Part shown: positions 15,998 to 23,032 of the stretch, one piece after another | Layout: each line of letters starts with the position of its first letter | Numbering within the stretch: position 1 is the first letter of the stretch | Assembly (NCBI GenBank): GCA_023387755.1 | Contig: JAEWHO010000053.1 | Span: forward strand, 1 to 23,895 | Direction of reading: 5' to 3' | DNA: 23,895 bases | Source: Actinomycetes bacterium | Lineage (GTDB): Bacteria > Actinomycetota > Actinomycetes > Actinomycetales > Actinomycetaceae | Notes under the pieces: generated by a model | Told to the model about the DNA's origin: nothing | The model's database searches: none | Seen by the model: only the letters and a program-made list of their open reading frames with translations | Program-made: the position numbers and the translations under genes

Positions 15998-17232
15998 ACG
16001 GTAATTCTCGTTTCCGCCTGGCTAGCCCCACCGGGGCGCGGGCCTGGCTGCTTCTCCTTGCCATCGCACTATTAGCCATGAATCTGCGGGCCGGCGCCAC
16101 CTCGGTGGGGCCGGTGCTCGACGAGATCAAGCAGGCTCTGCCACTATCGGATGTGGGCGCGGGAATTTTAACGGCTCTACCCGGATTCGTCTTTGCGGTG
16201 GCGGGGTTGAGTGCTGCCGGGGTGGCCCGGCGCATGGGTTTGCACCGGTCGCTGGCAGCCCTGCTCCTTGCTGTAGGGGTGGGCTTGGCTGTGCGCCCGT
16301 ATGTGCCTACCTGGCTGTTCTTCGTGGCTACCATACTTGCGCTCAGCGGTATGGCGATCGGCAATGTGTTGGCCCCCGTATTCGTCAAACGCCACTTCCC
16401 GAATCGGATCGGTTCGGTTATGGCGGTCTACACGGTGTGCCTGGCAATTGGTGCCGCAGTTCCGACGGCGGCCGCCCAACCCCTAGCCACAGTACTGCCC
16501 GGCGGTTGGCGTACTTCGCTGGCGTTCTGGTCCCTCTTTGCCTTCGCTGCGATGGTGGCGATGGTCGTCGTCATTGTGGTGGGCGCTGGCGGAACGGGCT
16601 TGCGTTTGCGTGGCGGTATGGGGTCGGTGGCGGCGGTGGCACGCAGCCCCAAAGCCTGGTGGATTGGCATTTTCTTTGGGCTGCAATCCATGAACGCCTA
16701 TATCCATTTTGGGTGGGCCCCGCAGATTTACCGCGACGCCGGCATGGATCCGGTGGCGGCCGGCTGGATGCTGACGATCATTACTTCTCTCGGTATCCCC
16801 GGGGGCTTCATTGTGCCCCCGCTGCTGATGCGCATGCGCCGCCCCCAGGTGCTGGTGATTGGCCTGGCTGCCTTATTGGCAGTGGGTTATGCCGGGTTAT
16901 TGTGGGCGCCCCTAACGCTGCCGTGGTTGTGGGCACTGTGCCTGGGCGTCTCCGGTTTCTGCTTCCCGCTAGCTCTGACCCTCATCTCGGCGCGTGCGCG
17001 AGACCTCGACATCACCACCGGGTTATCGGCTTTCTCACAATCCCTGGGTTATGTGATGGCCGGGGCTGGGCCTTTGCTTATCGGGGTGCTCGTTGAGCTG
17101 ACCGGTGGATGGCGCATTCCGTTGCTCGTTTTGCTAGTTGGATCGGTGCTGTTGGGGATTGCCGGCGTACTCGCCTGCCGCCCCGGTGACGTTGATGACG
17201 ACGTTTTGAGGAATACCCCTGCGGGCGGGTAG
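15994..17232 (+). CDS. MFS transporter, CynX/NimT family
   Basis: A 412-aa major facilitator with about 12 membrane helices. The N-terminus LAMNLRAGATSVGPVLDEI and the following LSDVGAGILTALPGFVFA are characteristic of the CynX/NimT branch (cyanate-type and 2-nitroimidazole transporters, substrates mostly unknown). The inner half repeats appear as VKRHFPNRIGSVMAVYT and LTIITSLGIPGGFIVP, and helix 11 carries LSAFSQSLGYVMAGAGPLL. The start is a GTG overlapping the GDPD stop (GTGA); no independent promoter is visible, so it is likely co-transcribed with the M23 and GDPD genes. It could import or export a small anionic solute, but the substrate cannot be read from sequence. The gene ends 23 nt before the tRNA. 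Confidence 0.88.
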   Translation: MNGNSRFRLASPTGARAWLLLLAIALLAMNLRAGATSVGPVLDEIKQALPLSDVGAGILTALPGFVFAVAGLSAAGVARRMGLHRSLAALLLAVGVGLAVRPYVPTWLFFVATILALSGMAIGNVLAPVFVKRHFPNRIGSVMAVYTVCLAIGAAVPTAAAQPLATVLPGGWRTSLAFWSLFAFAAMVAMVVVIVVGAGGTGLRLRGGMGSVAAVARSPKAWWIGIFFGLQSMNAYIHFGWAPQIYRDAGMDPVAAGWMLTIITSLGIPGGFIVPPLLMRMRRPQVLVIGLAALLAVGYAGLLWAPLTLPWLWALCLGVSGFCFPLALTLISARARDLDITTGLSAFSQSLGYVMAGAGPLLIGVLVELTGGWRIPLLVLLVGSVLLGIAGVLACRPGDVDDDVLRNTPAGG

Positions 17233-17235
17233 TAT
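17206..17235 (+). promoter_or_regulatory. Candidate promoter of tRNA-Arg
   Basis: TTGAGG (17206-17211, inside the end of the MFS gene) and TAGTAT (17230-17235) are 18 bp apart, giving a start about 13 nt before the mature tRNA. A TATATG four bases later is an alternative -10. Confidence 0.35.
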
Positions 17236-17255
17236 ATGAACGTGCTAACGCACAT

Positions 17256-17331
17256 GCCCCGATAGCTCAGCGGATAGAGCGTCTGCCTCCGGAGCAGAAG
17301 GTCGCAGGTTCGATTCCTGTTCGGGGTGCCA
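17256..17331 (+). tRNA. tRNA-Arg (anticodon CCG)
   Basis: The full cloverleaf is visible: a 7-bp acceptor stem (17256-17262 with 17321-17327), D-stem GCTC/GAGC, anticodon stem TCTGC/GCAGA with loop CTCCGGA (anticodon CCG at 17289-17291), a 5-nt variable region, T-stem GCAGG/CCTGT with loop TTCGATT, discriminator G and an encoded CCA (17329-17331). It reads CGG arginine codons. The acceptor stem ends in a G1-U72 wobble pair and the T-stem has one G-U pair, both tolerable. Confidence 0.97.
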
Positions 17332-17334
17332 AAC

Positions 17335-17365
17335 AGGGCCCGCAACTGCGGGCCCTAATTTTTTC
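17335..17365 (+). terminator. Intrinsic terminator after tRNA-Arg
   Basis: A 9-bp perfect stem (AGGGCCCGC, loop AACT, GCGGGCCCT; 17335-17356) is followed by AATTTTTTC. It begins 4 nt after the tRNA CCA and ends the + strand cluster. Confidence 0.93.
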
Positions 17366-17445
17366 TACACCGGGCTGTTGGTGCCAGTCAGTTGTCACTG
17401 TGCGAAGTGGGCAAAGCCTCGCAGTGCGCGGGTGGGGCAGCCGGA

Positions 17446-18201
17446 TCAGTAGTAGTAGGCCAGCGGGCCGCGGGGGCCGTCGATGATCTGGACGGGGGTA
17501 TTGAATATCCGCGTGAGTACCTCGGCGGTCATGATCTGCTCCGGCGGGCCGAATTCCACCACCTCGCCGTCCTTCATGGCGCAGATATGGTCCGCATATG
17601 CGGCGGCAAAGTTAATGTCATGGAGGACGATTACGATGGTGCGGCCGAGCTCACTAGCGGCCCGGCGCAGATGCTGCATCATCACCACGGAATGCTGCAT
17701 ATCCAGATTATTCAGCGGCTCATCGAGGAGCACATAGTCGGTGTCCTGAGCCAGGATCATCGCCACATAGGCGCGCTGCCGCTGCCCGCCAGACAATTCG
17801 TCCAGGTAGCGCCCGGCCAGGGCGGTTAAATCTAAGAAGTCGATACACCGCGTGACGATGGCGTCGTCGTCGGCGGTTAAACGGCCCTGGGTGTAGGGGA
17901 AGCGGCCAAAACCGACCAACTGACGCACCGTGAGACGGGTGACGTATGAGTTCTCTTGCCGCAAGATCGAGACGATCCGCGCCAACGTTTTCGACGGCGT
18001 GGCCGCAACGTCATGCCCGCCCACGCTAATACTGCCGCCATCCATCGCCATCAGGCGGCCGATCATGGTGAGCAGGGTAGACTTGCCGGCCCCATTGGGG
18101 CCCACTAGGGCCGTAATTCCGCCGGCGGGTATCTTTAGATCAACCGGACCGATCCGCACCTCGCTGGAGTAGTCGCGGTGAACCTCAGCCAGTTCAATCA
18201 T
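17446..18201 (-). CDS. ATP-binding protein of iron-siderophore ABC importer (YclP-like)
   Basis: A 251-aa ABC ATPase that would power the two permeases encoded just upstream on this strand. Walker A is GPNGAGKST (34-42), the Q-loop region SILRQENSYVTRLTVRQLV, the signature LSGGQRQR (about 135-142), Walker B YVLLDEPLNNLD, and the switch His in IVLHDINFAAAYADH. The RQENSYVTRLTV and LNNLDMQHSV variants are typical of the branch found with YclNOPQ/petrobactin- or vibriobactin-type importers rather than FecE/FepC. The C-terminus ends in the unusual DGPRGPLAYYY. The ATG overlaps the preceding stop by 4 nt (ATGA). It is the last gene of the operon; no clear intrinsic terminator for this strand is seen before the tRNA terminator, only an imperfect hairpin near 17396-17424. 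Confidence 0.92.
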   Translation of the reverse strand: MIELAEVHRDYSSEVRIGPVDLKIPAGGITALVGPNGAGKSTLLTMIGRLMAMDGGSISVGGHDVAATPSKTLARIVSILRQENSYVTRLTVRQLVGFGRFPYTQGRLTADDDAIVTRCIDFLDLTALAGRYLDELSGGQRQRAYVAMILAQDTDYVLLDEPLNNLDMQHSVVMMQHLRRAASELGRTIVIVLHDINFAAAYADHICAMKDGEVVEFGPPEQIMTAEVLTRIFNTPVQIIDGPRGPLAYYY

Positions 18202-19205
18202 GTGAGCCGTCCTTTGCGCAGCAGGTAGAGCAGGAAGAACCCGCCCCCGAAAAACTCGATAATGACGCCGACCGACCCCTGGGCGTAAAACAGGTGACGC
18301 AGCACAAAATGTGCCCCGGTCATCACTACATAACCGATCAACCAGGCCAGCGGGAGCAGGTGGCGGTGCGAATAGGTATCGCCCAGTTGATAGGCCAGCA
18401 TCGCCACCAGGAAACCGAAGAAGGTGAGCGGCCCGATCAGGGCTGTGGAGACGGACATAGCAATCGCCGTGTAGACCAAAATCAGCAGGGTGGTCTGCCG
18501 GTAAGGGACCCCGAGGTTGATCGCCACCTCCCGGCCCAGGCTGAGGACGTCCAGGGTGCGGGCCTGCCGGGAAATCAACACCCCCACCACGGCCATCAGG
18601 ATGGCCGCGGGAATAATGTATTCGTCCTTCGCTTGGGCCAGGGAGCCGATCAGTTTAGCGGTGAGCAGATCGAACTCGCTGGGGGTGAGCATCCGTTGGA
18701 GGAAGGTGGCCATCGCCCCGAGCCCGCCCCCGAGCACCAAACCAACGAGCAACGTGACGTGCAGACTGGTGTGGCGGCGCCCAAAGAGCCAGCCGTACAG
18801 CAGCGTTGCCAGGCCCACCATGAGCAGGATTTGCAGGAGGAACTGGGGGATACCACGCAGGGCCGTCACCCCGGTGGCCCCGAGGAAGAAAACCGCCGCC
18901 GTATGAATCAGCCGGTAGAGCGATTCAAAACCCATCACTGACGGGGTGAGGATGCGGTTGTGGGTAATCGTTTGGAAACTCACCGTGGCCAGGGCGTGGG
19001 CGGCGGAGACGATGAGGATGACGACGAGAGTTTTCACGCGCAAACGCGCGATCGTCCAGAACCCGTCCGAGCCGATCGGCAGGGGATTGCCGTAGCTGAG
19101 AGTCAAGAAAGACAGCAGGGCGGCCGCGGCGAGCAGCGCCGTCGTGAGCACAATAAAACGCCGCCGGTGAGCCTGATCCGGGAGGGCGGGGCAGGGATTA
19201 GCCAC
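18198..19205 (-). CDS. Iron-chelate ABC transporter permease (second, YclO-like)
   Basis: A 335-aa FecCD-superfamily permease with about 9 membrane helices, partner of the permease encoded immediately upstream. Family features: the N-terminal helix, then LRVKTLVVILIVSAAHALATVSF-type sequence, TITHNRILTPSVMGFESLY, the coupling segment LDVLSLGREVAINLGVPY, and LIGPLTFFGFLVAMLAYQLG near the C-terminus. I chose the GTG at 19205, giving MANPCPALPD, because GAGG lies five bases upstream and the overlap with the previous gene is then only 8 nt. The frame stays open to an ATG at 19280, but that would overlap the neighbour by more than 80 nt and adds a Cys-rich non-membrane tail. The 3' end overlaps the ATPase start by 4 nt. 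Confidence 0.9.
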   Translation of the reverse strand: MANPCPALPDQAHRRRFIVLTTALLAAAALLSFLTLSYGNPLPIGSDGFWTIARLRVKTLVVILIVSAAHALATVSFQTITHNRILTPSVMGFESLYRLIHTAAVFFLGATGVTALRGIPQFLLQILLMVGLATLLYGWLFGRRHTSLHVTLLVGLVLGGGLGAMATFLQRMLTPSEFDLLTAKLIGSLAQAKDEYIIPAAILMAVVGVLISRQARTLDVLSLGREVAINLGVPYRQTTLLILVYTAIAMSVSTALIGPLTFFGFLVAMLAYQLGDTYSHRHLLPLAWLIGYVVMTGAHFVLRHLFYAQGSVGVIIEFFGGGFFLLYLLRKGRLT

Positions 19206-20187
19206 GGCTACCTCGCAGCAGCAGATAGATGAATACGACCGCACCGACGCACGCCAAAATAATCGACACCGGAATCTCAAAGGGCATAATCACCAGGCGC
19301 GCGATAATGTCACAGACCGTCACCAGCCAGATCCCGGCCAGCGCCACCCAGGGCAGGTTGGCACGCAGATGGTCGCCCCGCCACAGGGAAATCACATTGG
19401 GCACCACCAGTCCCAGGAACGGCAGCCGCCCCACCACCACCGTGACGATCCCGGTAGCCAGCGCGATCAGGCCCGTACCGAGCAGCACCACCAGGCGATA
19501 ATTCAGCCCGATATTGGTGGCGAAATCCTGGCCCAGGCCCGCGGCCGTGAAGCGGTCCGCAGCGATAAACACCACGACGACGACGGCGAGCACCGCCCAC
19601 AGCGGCTCGTACTGCCCTTTAATGGCCGAGGTGAAGGAGCCTTGGAACCAGATGGTCAGGGTTTGCAGCGTATTGGTTTGTAGAGCTAGATACGACGACG
19701 CCGCCCCCACCACGGCCGCGAGCATCAGACCGATAATGGGCACAATCAGGCTGGATTTCAGCGCCACGCGCTGCAAGAACGCAAAGAAAATTAAGGTGCC
19801 GATAAAAGAGAACGCCACCGCGACGACCATCATGGTGAGCAGGGAGGCGTGTGGGGCCACAATGAAGACCACCAGCAGGCCCAGGCCCGCCCACTCGGTG
19901 GTGCCCGTAGTGCTGGGTTCTACAAAGCGGTTCTGGGTGATCATCTGCATGACCAGCCCGCACATGGCCATGACGGCGCCGGAAAGCACCAGGGCAATCG
20001 TGCGCGGGATGCGGGTGATAGCGAACATTTCGCTGCCGTCGTCCGCGCCCCAAATGTCATAGACGCCCGTCAGCAGCGAGACGGCCACCAGAGCGCAGGT
20101 GGCGAGGACCGCGCCGATCAGCGGCCAAGGGTGAACGCGGAGCGACTCCCGACTAGGGCCGGGAGTCGCCGTCGTCGTCTGAAACAC
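19198..20187 (-). CDS. Iron-chelate ABC transporter permease (first, YclN-like)
   Basis: A 329-aa integral membrane FecCD-superfamily permease. It carries RIPRTIALVLSGAVMAMCG (about 60-78), then MITQNRFVEPSTTGTTEWAG, the form found in YclN/VctD-type proteins rather than the FecD NPLADP form. The coupling region is LGQDFATNIGLNYR, and GRLPFLGLVVPNVISLWRG is near the C-terminus. The GTG start at 20187 shares one base with the TAG stop of the binding-protein gene (TAGTG), so translation is coupled. The stop overlaps the next permease by 8 nt. Together with that gene it forms the channel of the second iron-chelate importer in the window; all membrane and coupling motifs look intact. Confidence 0.92.
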   Translation of the reverse strand: MFQTTTATPGPSRESLRVHPWPLIGAVLATCALVAVSLLTGVYDIWGADDGSEMFAITRIPRTIALVLSGAVMAMCGLVMQMITQNRFVEPSTTGTTEWAGLGLLVVFIVAPHASLLTMMVVAVAFSFIGTLIFFAFLQRVALKSSLIVPIIGLMLAAVVGAASSYLALQTNTLQTLTIWFQGSFTSAIKGQYEPLWAVLAVVVVVFIAADRFTAAGLGQDFATNIGLNYRLVVLLGTGLIALATGIVTVVVGRLPFLGLVVPNVISLWRGDHLRANLPWVALAGIWLVTVCDIIARLVIMPFEIPVSIILACVGAVVFIYLLLRGSRG

Positions 20188-21185
20188 TACTTCGCTTGCT
20201 CCATCGCGTCTGCAATCGCGTTCAGGAACTCGGTGTAGGTGGCCAGGCCCTCATCCAGGTAGGTGAACTGGGGCATGTAGACAATGTGTTGGTTCTTCAC
20301 GGCGTTCACATTCTGCAGGGCCTCCGACCCGGCAATCACATCCTTGGCAGGGGTGAAATCCTCACCCTTATTGCCCTTCACCGCAGCCTCGCGATCCATG
20401 ACGAGGATCCAGTCCGGATTCGCGTCCGCGATAGCCTCCACGGAGACGTTATCGCCCTCGTGATCCTTGGAGGAATTCTCCACTTCCAGGGCCGGGGTGA
20501 GGCCGATCATATCGAAGATCGGGCCCACCGAACGGCCCTTACCCGGGGCAGCGAAGTTGATCTCGCCACCGGAGGTGATGACGCTGAGAACCTTCTGCTG
20601 GGGATCGTAAGCAGCCTTGGCGCGCTCGACGGCCTTATCGAAATCCGCGATCATGGCGTCAGCATCGGACTCCTTGCCGAAGATCTTGCCCATCTCGGTG
20701 ACCTGGCGCTTCAGTTCACCGGCGAAATCCTCGCCGTCGCGCGGACTGTAATCAACCAGGGTGGCATTGGGAACCAGCTTGGCAATGTCCTCATTGTACT
20801 GAGTGAAACGCTGGCCGGAGATAACCAAGTCCGGCTCGGCGGCCACGATCAGTTCGAGATTCGGCTCACGGTGGTTGCCAATATCAGTGGTGCCGTCCTG
20901 CTTATATTTCAGATCCGGGCGCATGAGGCTGACCGCGCCGGCCTTTACCGGAATATCCCATTTATCGAGCAGAGAGAAAGTACGGTTATCCAGCGCCACC
21001 ACCGAGGTAGGGGGAGTTTTGATCGTGTGTTTGCCGAGGTTGGATTCGGTCTCCACGGTGCCCGAAGTGGCGCTCGTGGCGGGAGCTGAGGTGGTGCTTG
21101 CGCTCGGTGCAGGGTTACCAGAGCAAGCGGTCAGGCCGAGCGCAAGACACGCAGCGGCGGCGAGAGCTGAAAGGGAAGATTTCAC
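20187..21185 (-). CDS. Siderophore-binding lipoprotein of iron ABC importer (YclQ-like)
   Basis: A 332-aa substrate-binding lipoprotein that captures the ferric chelate at the cell surface. With a GTG start at 21185 it has a short lipoprotein signal ending in the lipobox LTAC (Cys21), a Ser/Thr/Ala/Pro-rich linker to about residue 45, then a cluster-A binding fold: VVALDNRTFSLLDKWDI, EPNLELIVAAEPDLVISGQR, AAPGKGRSVGPIFDMIGL and NPDWILVMDREAAV. These stretches resemble YclQ/CeuE-type catecholate-siderophore binders. GGAG nine bases before 21185 supports this start; the ATG at 21230 would put 15 extra residues before the signal. It is the first gene of a four-gene overlapping operon. A DtxR-like site and an AT-rich promoter region lie upstream, implying iron-repressed expression. 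The ligand is not certain. Confidence 0.92.
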   Translation of the reverse strand: MKSSLSALAAAACLALGLTACSGNPAPSASTTSAPATSATSGTVETESNLGKHTIKTPPTSVVALDNRTFSLLDKWDIPVKAGAVSLMRPDLKYKQDGTTDIGNHREPNLELIVAAEPDLVISGQRFTQYNEDIAKLVPNATLVDYSPRDGEDFAGELKRQVTEMGKIFGKESDADAMIADFDKAVERAKAAYDPQQKVLSVITSGGEINFAAPGKGRSVGPIFDMIGLTPALEVENSSKDHEGDNVSVEAIADANPDWILVMDREAAVKGNKGEDFTPAKDVIAGSEALQNVNAVKNQHIVYMPQFTYLDEGLATYTEFLNAIADAMEQAK

Positions 21186-21244
21186 GGTTGAGTCTCCAGT
21201 AGGTCGTTGGTACGGCCAAGAGGTTTGCACAGGGCCCTAAAGGC

Positions 21245-21263
21245 TAAGCCCAGGCTAACCATA
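21245..21263. promoter_or_regulatory. Putative DtxR/IdeR iron-repressor site
   Basis: The 19-mer TAAGCCCAGGCTAACCATA matches about 13 of 19 positions of the remembered DtxR/IdeR consensus TWAGGTTAGSCTAACCTWA, with a complete right half (AGGCTAACC). A second half-site AGGCTAA begins 11 bp earlier (21241). It sits 60 nt before the binding-protein start and just downstream of the likely -10, where a bound repressor would block transcription. Confidence 0.55.
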
Positions 21264-21276
21264 CGCGTGACGACAC

Positions 21277-21294
21277 ATTTTAGCAAGCATTATA
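21277..21294 (-). promoter_or_regulatory. Candidate -10 elements of the second iron-uptake operon
   Basis: On the - strand this AT-rich segment reads TATAAT (21289-21294) and then TGCTAAAAT, an extended -10 form (TAAAAT at 21277-21282). No good -35 hexamer is seen for either. A start near 21270 would place the DtxR-like site in the first transcribed bases. Confidence 0.4.
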
Positions 21295-21363
21295 TTGTGT
21301 AATGCTCTCAGTTGGTCCTCTACTTTGCGATTAACTTCTGAACCACGAGATTTGCTGGGCGGG

Positions 21364-21369
21364 TACACT
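21364..21369 (+). promoter_or_regulatory. -10 element of argS, consistent with a leaderless mRNA
   Basis: TACACT lies exactly seven bases before the GTG start of argS, so transcription would begin at or next to the start codon. A GGAGG is also present, but only one base before the GTG, too close to act as a normal ribosome-binding site. No -35 hexamer is obvious. Confidence 0.55.
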
Positions 21370-21376
21370 GGGAGGC

Positions 21377-23032
21377 GTGACTCCCGAAGAACTCAGCACC
21401 CAGATTCGTAACTGCCTGCTCGCCGCGATTGAAGCCGGCGATATTGCGCTATCCGCCGAGCAGGTTCCGGCCGCGATTAAAGTGGAGCGCCCCCGCCAGC
21501 GTGAACACGGCGACTGGGCCACCAATATCGCTATGCAACTCGCCAAAAAGGCTGGGATGCCACCCCGAGACTTGGCGCAGCTTCTGGCTGATCGCCTGGG
21601 TGGGGCTGCCGGTATCGACGCCGTCGAGGTAGCCGGCCCCGGGTTCCTTAACGTGCGGCTGGCCGCAGACGCTGCTGGGGAACTGGCTCGCACCATCGTC
21701 AATACCGGAGCCGAGTATGGCCGTGGGGAGAGTCTGGCAGGTCAGCACATTAATCTGGAATATATCTCCGCTAACCCCACCGGACCGCTCCATATTGGGC
21801 ATACCCGCTGGGCCGCCGTCGGTGATGCGCTGGTACGCACCTTGCGTGCAGCCGGTGCCGAGGTAACCCCGGAGTACTACATCAACGACGCCGGGGTGCA
21901 GATGAACCGCTTCGGCGCGTCAATCCTGGCCCGCGCCAAGGGGGAGGAAATCCCAGAGGACGGCTACCCTGGCGAATATGTTGACGAGCTGGCTCAGAAG
22001 GTGCTGGCTGACCGCCCGGATCTGCTCGAACTACCCGAGGATGCCGCTATCGAGGTTGCCCGGGAAGAAGGCTACAAACACCAGCTCCAGCAGATTAAGG
22101 ACACCCTGGCCGCCTTCAACGTCTACTTCGACGTGTGGTTCTCCGAGAAAGATAATCTCCACGACACCGGCGCTATTGACGCCGCCCTCGAACGGCTGCG
22201 CGAGCAGGGGCACGTTTTTGAAGAAGATGGGGCCATCTGGCTACGCACCACTGACTTTGGAGACGATAAAGACCGCGTGCTGGTCAAAGCCGACGGGCAA
22301 AAGACGTACTTCTCCGCCGACGCTGCTTATTACCTCGATAAACGCGACCGCGGTTTCCCCTGCAAGATCTACCTCTTAGGTGCCGATCACCACGGCTATA
22401 TTGGGCGATTGAAGGCCATTGCCGCCTGCGCCGGGGATGACCCGGAGAAGAATATTGAAATTCTTATTGGCCAGTTCATCAATATCTCCGGTGCCCGCAT
22501 GGGCAAGCGCCTCGGCAATGTGCTGAACCTACACGACCTAATCGAATGGATCGGGGCCGACGCGCTGCGCTATACCCTCGCCCGGTACCCCACCGACACC
22601 ACCCTGGACCTGAACGCCGAGGATCTGCGCAAGCAGAATAACGACAACCCGGTGTTCTACGTCCAGTACGCCCACGCCCGCACCTGCTCGGTTGCCCGCA
22701 ACGCAGCCGAGGCCGGGGTCAGCCGCGAGGGTGGGTTCGACGCCAGCACGCTCACCGATGAGTCCGAGACCGAACTGCTCGGCGCGCTCGCGGAGTTCCC
22801 GCGCGTGGTGGCCCTGGCCGCGCAAACCCGCGAGGTCCACCGCATCGCCCGCTACCTGGAAGAACTCTCCTCCGCCTACCACACTTGGTACGGCCGCTGC
22901 CGCGTCACCCCGCGTGCCGATGAAGACGTTCAGATCCAGCATCACACCCGCCTGTGGGTCAACGACGCCGTCGCCCAGGTACTGCGCAACGGCCTGGAGA
23001 TCCTCGGCGTGAGCGCACCGGAACGTATGTGA
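21377..23032 (+). CDS. argS: Arginyl-tRNA synthetase
   Basis: A 551-aa class I aminoacyl-tRNA synthetase that charges tRNA-Arg, of normal length. The N-terminal tRNA-binding domain (about 1-110) includes ERPRQREHGDWATNIAM. The catalytic core shows SANPTGPLHIGHTRWAAVGD with the HIGH motif at 139-142, YYINDAGVQMNRFG, and YLLGADHHGYIGRLKA. The KMSKS equivalent is RMGKR (374-378) in GARMGKRLGNVLNL, with Gly in the Ser position. The C-terminal anticodon-binding (DALR) domain begins around GADALRYTLARYPTD and YVQYAHART. The GTG at 21377 is the only credible start, since an in-frame stop lies at 21332-21334, and it fits leaderless translation. It overlaps the next gene by 4 nt (GTGA). Confidence 0.95.
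   Translation: MTPEELSTQIRNCLLAAIEAGDIALSAEQVPAAIKVERPRQREHGDWATNIAMQLAKKAGMPPRDLAQLLADRLGGAAGIDAVEVAGPGFLNVRLAADAAGELARTIVNTGAEYGRGESLAGQHINLEYISANPTGPLHIGHTRWAAVGDALVRTLRAAGAEVTPEYYINDAGVQMNRFGASILARAKGEEIPEDGYPGEYVDELAQKVLADRPDLLELPEDAAIEVAREEGYKHQLQQIKDTLAAFNVYFDVWFSEKDNLHDTGAIDAALERLREQGHVFEEDGAIWLRTTDFGDDKDRVLVKADGQKTYFSADAAYYLDKRDRGFPCKIYLLGADHHGYIGRLKAIAACAGDDPEKNIEILIGQFINISGARMGKRLGNVLNLHDLIEWIGADALRYTLARYPTDTTLDLNAEDLRKQNNDNPVFYVQYAHARTCSVARNAAEAGVSREGGFDASTLTDESETELLGALAEFPRVVALAAQTREVHRIARYLEELSSAYHTWYGRCRVTPRADEDVQIQHHTRLWVNDAVAQVLRNGLEILGVSAPERM

Noticed and set aside
17396..17424. An imperfect hairpin that might end the second iron-uptake operon
   Set aside because: The stem needs a bulge and no T-run follows on the - strand, so I do not call it a terminator.
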